This document shows, one piece after another, positions 6,117-7,123 of a DNA stretch of 7,123 bases. Below the pieces are notes generated by a model, which worked only from the letters and a program-made list of their open reading frames with translations, had not been told where the DNA came from and did not search any database. Numbering within the stretch: the first letter of the stretch is position 1; each line of letters begins with the position of its first letter. The position numbers and the translations under genes were made by a program. Source of the stretch: an uncultured Pseudomonadota bacterium (GTDB taxonomy: Bacteria; Lernaellota; Lernaellaia; Lernaellales; Lernaellaceae); NCBI GenBank assembly GCA_937967875.1, contig CALBTQ010000241.1:1-7123 (forward strand). The letters are read 5' to 3'.

Positions 6117-7081
6117 ACGACGAAAACAAACAAACCAGAAGCGAGTATTTTACCTGGCTCAGTCACGAGGTGCGCCAACCGCTGAACAAGGTCATCGAGG
6201 TCATCGCGCACATGCTGGGTATGGAGTTGTCGCCGGTGCGCCACAAGGCCGTGCTGACCATTCTGCACGATGCGCAGGACCTGGTGATGCTCATCAACGA
6301 CGTGCTCGACCTGACTCGTCTGGAGGAAGGTAATTTCCGCCTCGCCGTCGAGCCGATCGATCCGCGCAACGTGCTGCTGGGTCTGGCCGATCAACTAAGT
6401 CCGGAATTTTCCGAACGCGGCATTACGCTCAGCTCGTTGGTGCATCCGGAGGTGCCCGCCCAGTTGCTCGGCGACGCGGGGCGGTTGCGGCAGATGCTGG
6501 CCAACATCGCCCGCGTGGCGCTGCACACGGCCACCGGCGTCGAGACGATTCTCGATGCGATACTGTCGGCGGAAACCGAGGACGAAGTGCGCATCGAATT
6601 TTCCGTGCACACCACCGGCGGCGGCATTCCCATCGGTTTGTGTGAAATGATCAACACCAATCCGTTGCCGTTGGAGCAAATGTCCAACGAGTGTTTCGGT
6701 TTCGGGCTGCAAATCGCTTTGGTGCAACGGTTGGCCGCGGCGATGAATGGTGAGTTCGCCGTCGATTTCGATCCCACGCAGGGCGTCACCTATCGCTTCA
6801 CGTTGCCGTACGCCAAGGCGCAGGCGATGGATGAAACGCGTCCGGCCGCTACGGTGCGCGGCATGCGTTTGTTGATCGTCGGCGACGACGAGGACAACTC
6901 GGGGCAATTGCTGGAGCAGCTTGCCGGGTGGGGCTGCATCGTGCGCGAAACGCAGTCGCCCAAGCTCGCGTTGTCCATGATGCAGGGCGCGGTGGCCAAC
7001 GAAACGCCCTTCGACGCGCTGATCATCGCCACCCGGTTGATGGGACAGGAAGCGGAAGACCTGGGCCGCGCCGTACGCGCC
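6113..7081 (+). CDS. hybrid histidine kinase-like protein with degenerate ATPase and receiver domains, 3'-truncated
   Basis: The 323 native residues have the domain order of a soluble hybrid sensor kinase. HisKA spans about 8-73, with the H-box FTWLSHEVRQPLN and phosphoacceptor His18. A HATPase_c-like domain covers about 115-232, and a receiver domain runs from about 250 to the contig end. Only about 10 residues precede HisKA, so there is no sensor or membrane segment, and input probably comes from a partner. In the ATPase N-box (RQMLANIARVALHTA), the Mg-coordinating second Asn is Val135. In the G1 box (VHTTGGGIP), the Asp is Thr167. The G2 region (CFGFGLQIA, 194-202) is partly kept. In the receiver, the acidic pair reads Gly257-Asp258 in IVGDDEDN, and the phosphoacceptor position in FDALIIATRLMG is Ala306. 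It is 48 residues after Asp258, the spacing I recall for similar hybrid-kinase receivers. ATP-dependent autophosphorylation and receiver phosphorylation therefore look impaired. The frame is open at 7081, where adapter begins, so the C-terminus is missing. Confidence 0.88.
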
Positions 7082-7123
7082 AGATCGGAAGAGCACACGT
7101 CTGAACTCCAGTCACCGAATACG
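7082..7123. other. Illumina index adapter contamination (right end)
   Basis: From AGATCGGAAGAGCACACG at 7082 to CCAGTCAC ending at 7115, this is the standard 34-nt Illumina adapter seen when read 1 runs through a short insert. It is followed by an 8-base index, CGAATACG (7116-7123). The index is the reverse complement of the bases at 7-14, so both ends come from the same indexed library. The adapter bases extend the kinase-like reading frame artificially and create false starts on the - strand near 7096. Confidence 0.98.

Noticed and set aside
6395..7098. Two - strand open frames starting in the right adapter (MLFRSG and MCSSDL N-termini)
   Set aside because: Both begin in adapter sequence and run antisense to the clearly coding kinase-like gene, with arginine- and histidine-rich low-quality translations.
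7..7123. 42-bp perfect terminal inverted repeats suggesting a transposon or linear element
   Set aside because: The repeats are the Illumina adapter plus the same index in opposite orientation. No transposase, integrase or target duplication is present.
1..7123. tRNA, rRNA or CRISPR array
   Set aside because: No cloverleaf-like segment, rRNA-like conserved stretch or regularly spaced repeat was seen. Non-coding gaps are 128 and 170 nt at most.

Overview
The window is an assembled contig of G+C-rich bacterial DNA, and both of its ends are Illumina sequencing adapter rather than genome. Native sequence runs from about 49 to 7081. All recognisable genes lie on the + strand, with good Shine-Dalgarno sites and tight spacing. 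Long open frames in other phases are shadows produced by the high G+C content. The organism cannot be named. A G+C-rich Gram-negative of the deltaproteobacterial/myxobacterial kind would fit the helical-repeat protein and the soluble hybrid-kinase-like protein, but that is inference from remembered family resemblance.

Region 1 (49-2609) holds a two-gene catabolic unit. A 5'-truncated amidase-signature hydrolase, most like FAAH2-type fatty acid amide hydrolases, is followed 11 nt later by an aldehyde dehydrogenase of the short succinate-semialdehyde dehydrogenase class (Sad/GabD1-like). The pair could cleave an amide and oxidise an aldehyde derived from it, but the substrate is unknown.

Region 2 (2610-4836) starts with a 128-nt intergenic segment carrying an imperfect hairpin and a weak promoter candidate. 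Three consecutive AIM24/TIGR00266-family genes follow, with gaps of 13 and 10 nt. The first starts at TTG. The operon ends at a strong intrinsic terminator (4803-4836). The three proteins are clear paralogues of 222-226 aa and have diverged considerably.

Region 3 (4837-7081) holds a second transcription unit. It encodes an uncharacterised helical-repeat protein with an acidic/proline-rich central linker, whose stop codon overlaps (ATGA) the start of a hybrid-histidine-kinase-like gene. That second protein has an intact H-box but has lost key ATP-binding residues of its HATPase domain and the phosphoacceptor aspartate of its receiver domain. It is cut off by the contig end. This coupled pair, a repeat protein plus an apparently catalytically dead hybrid kinase, is the most interesting biology here, followed by the AIM24 triplet.
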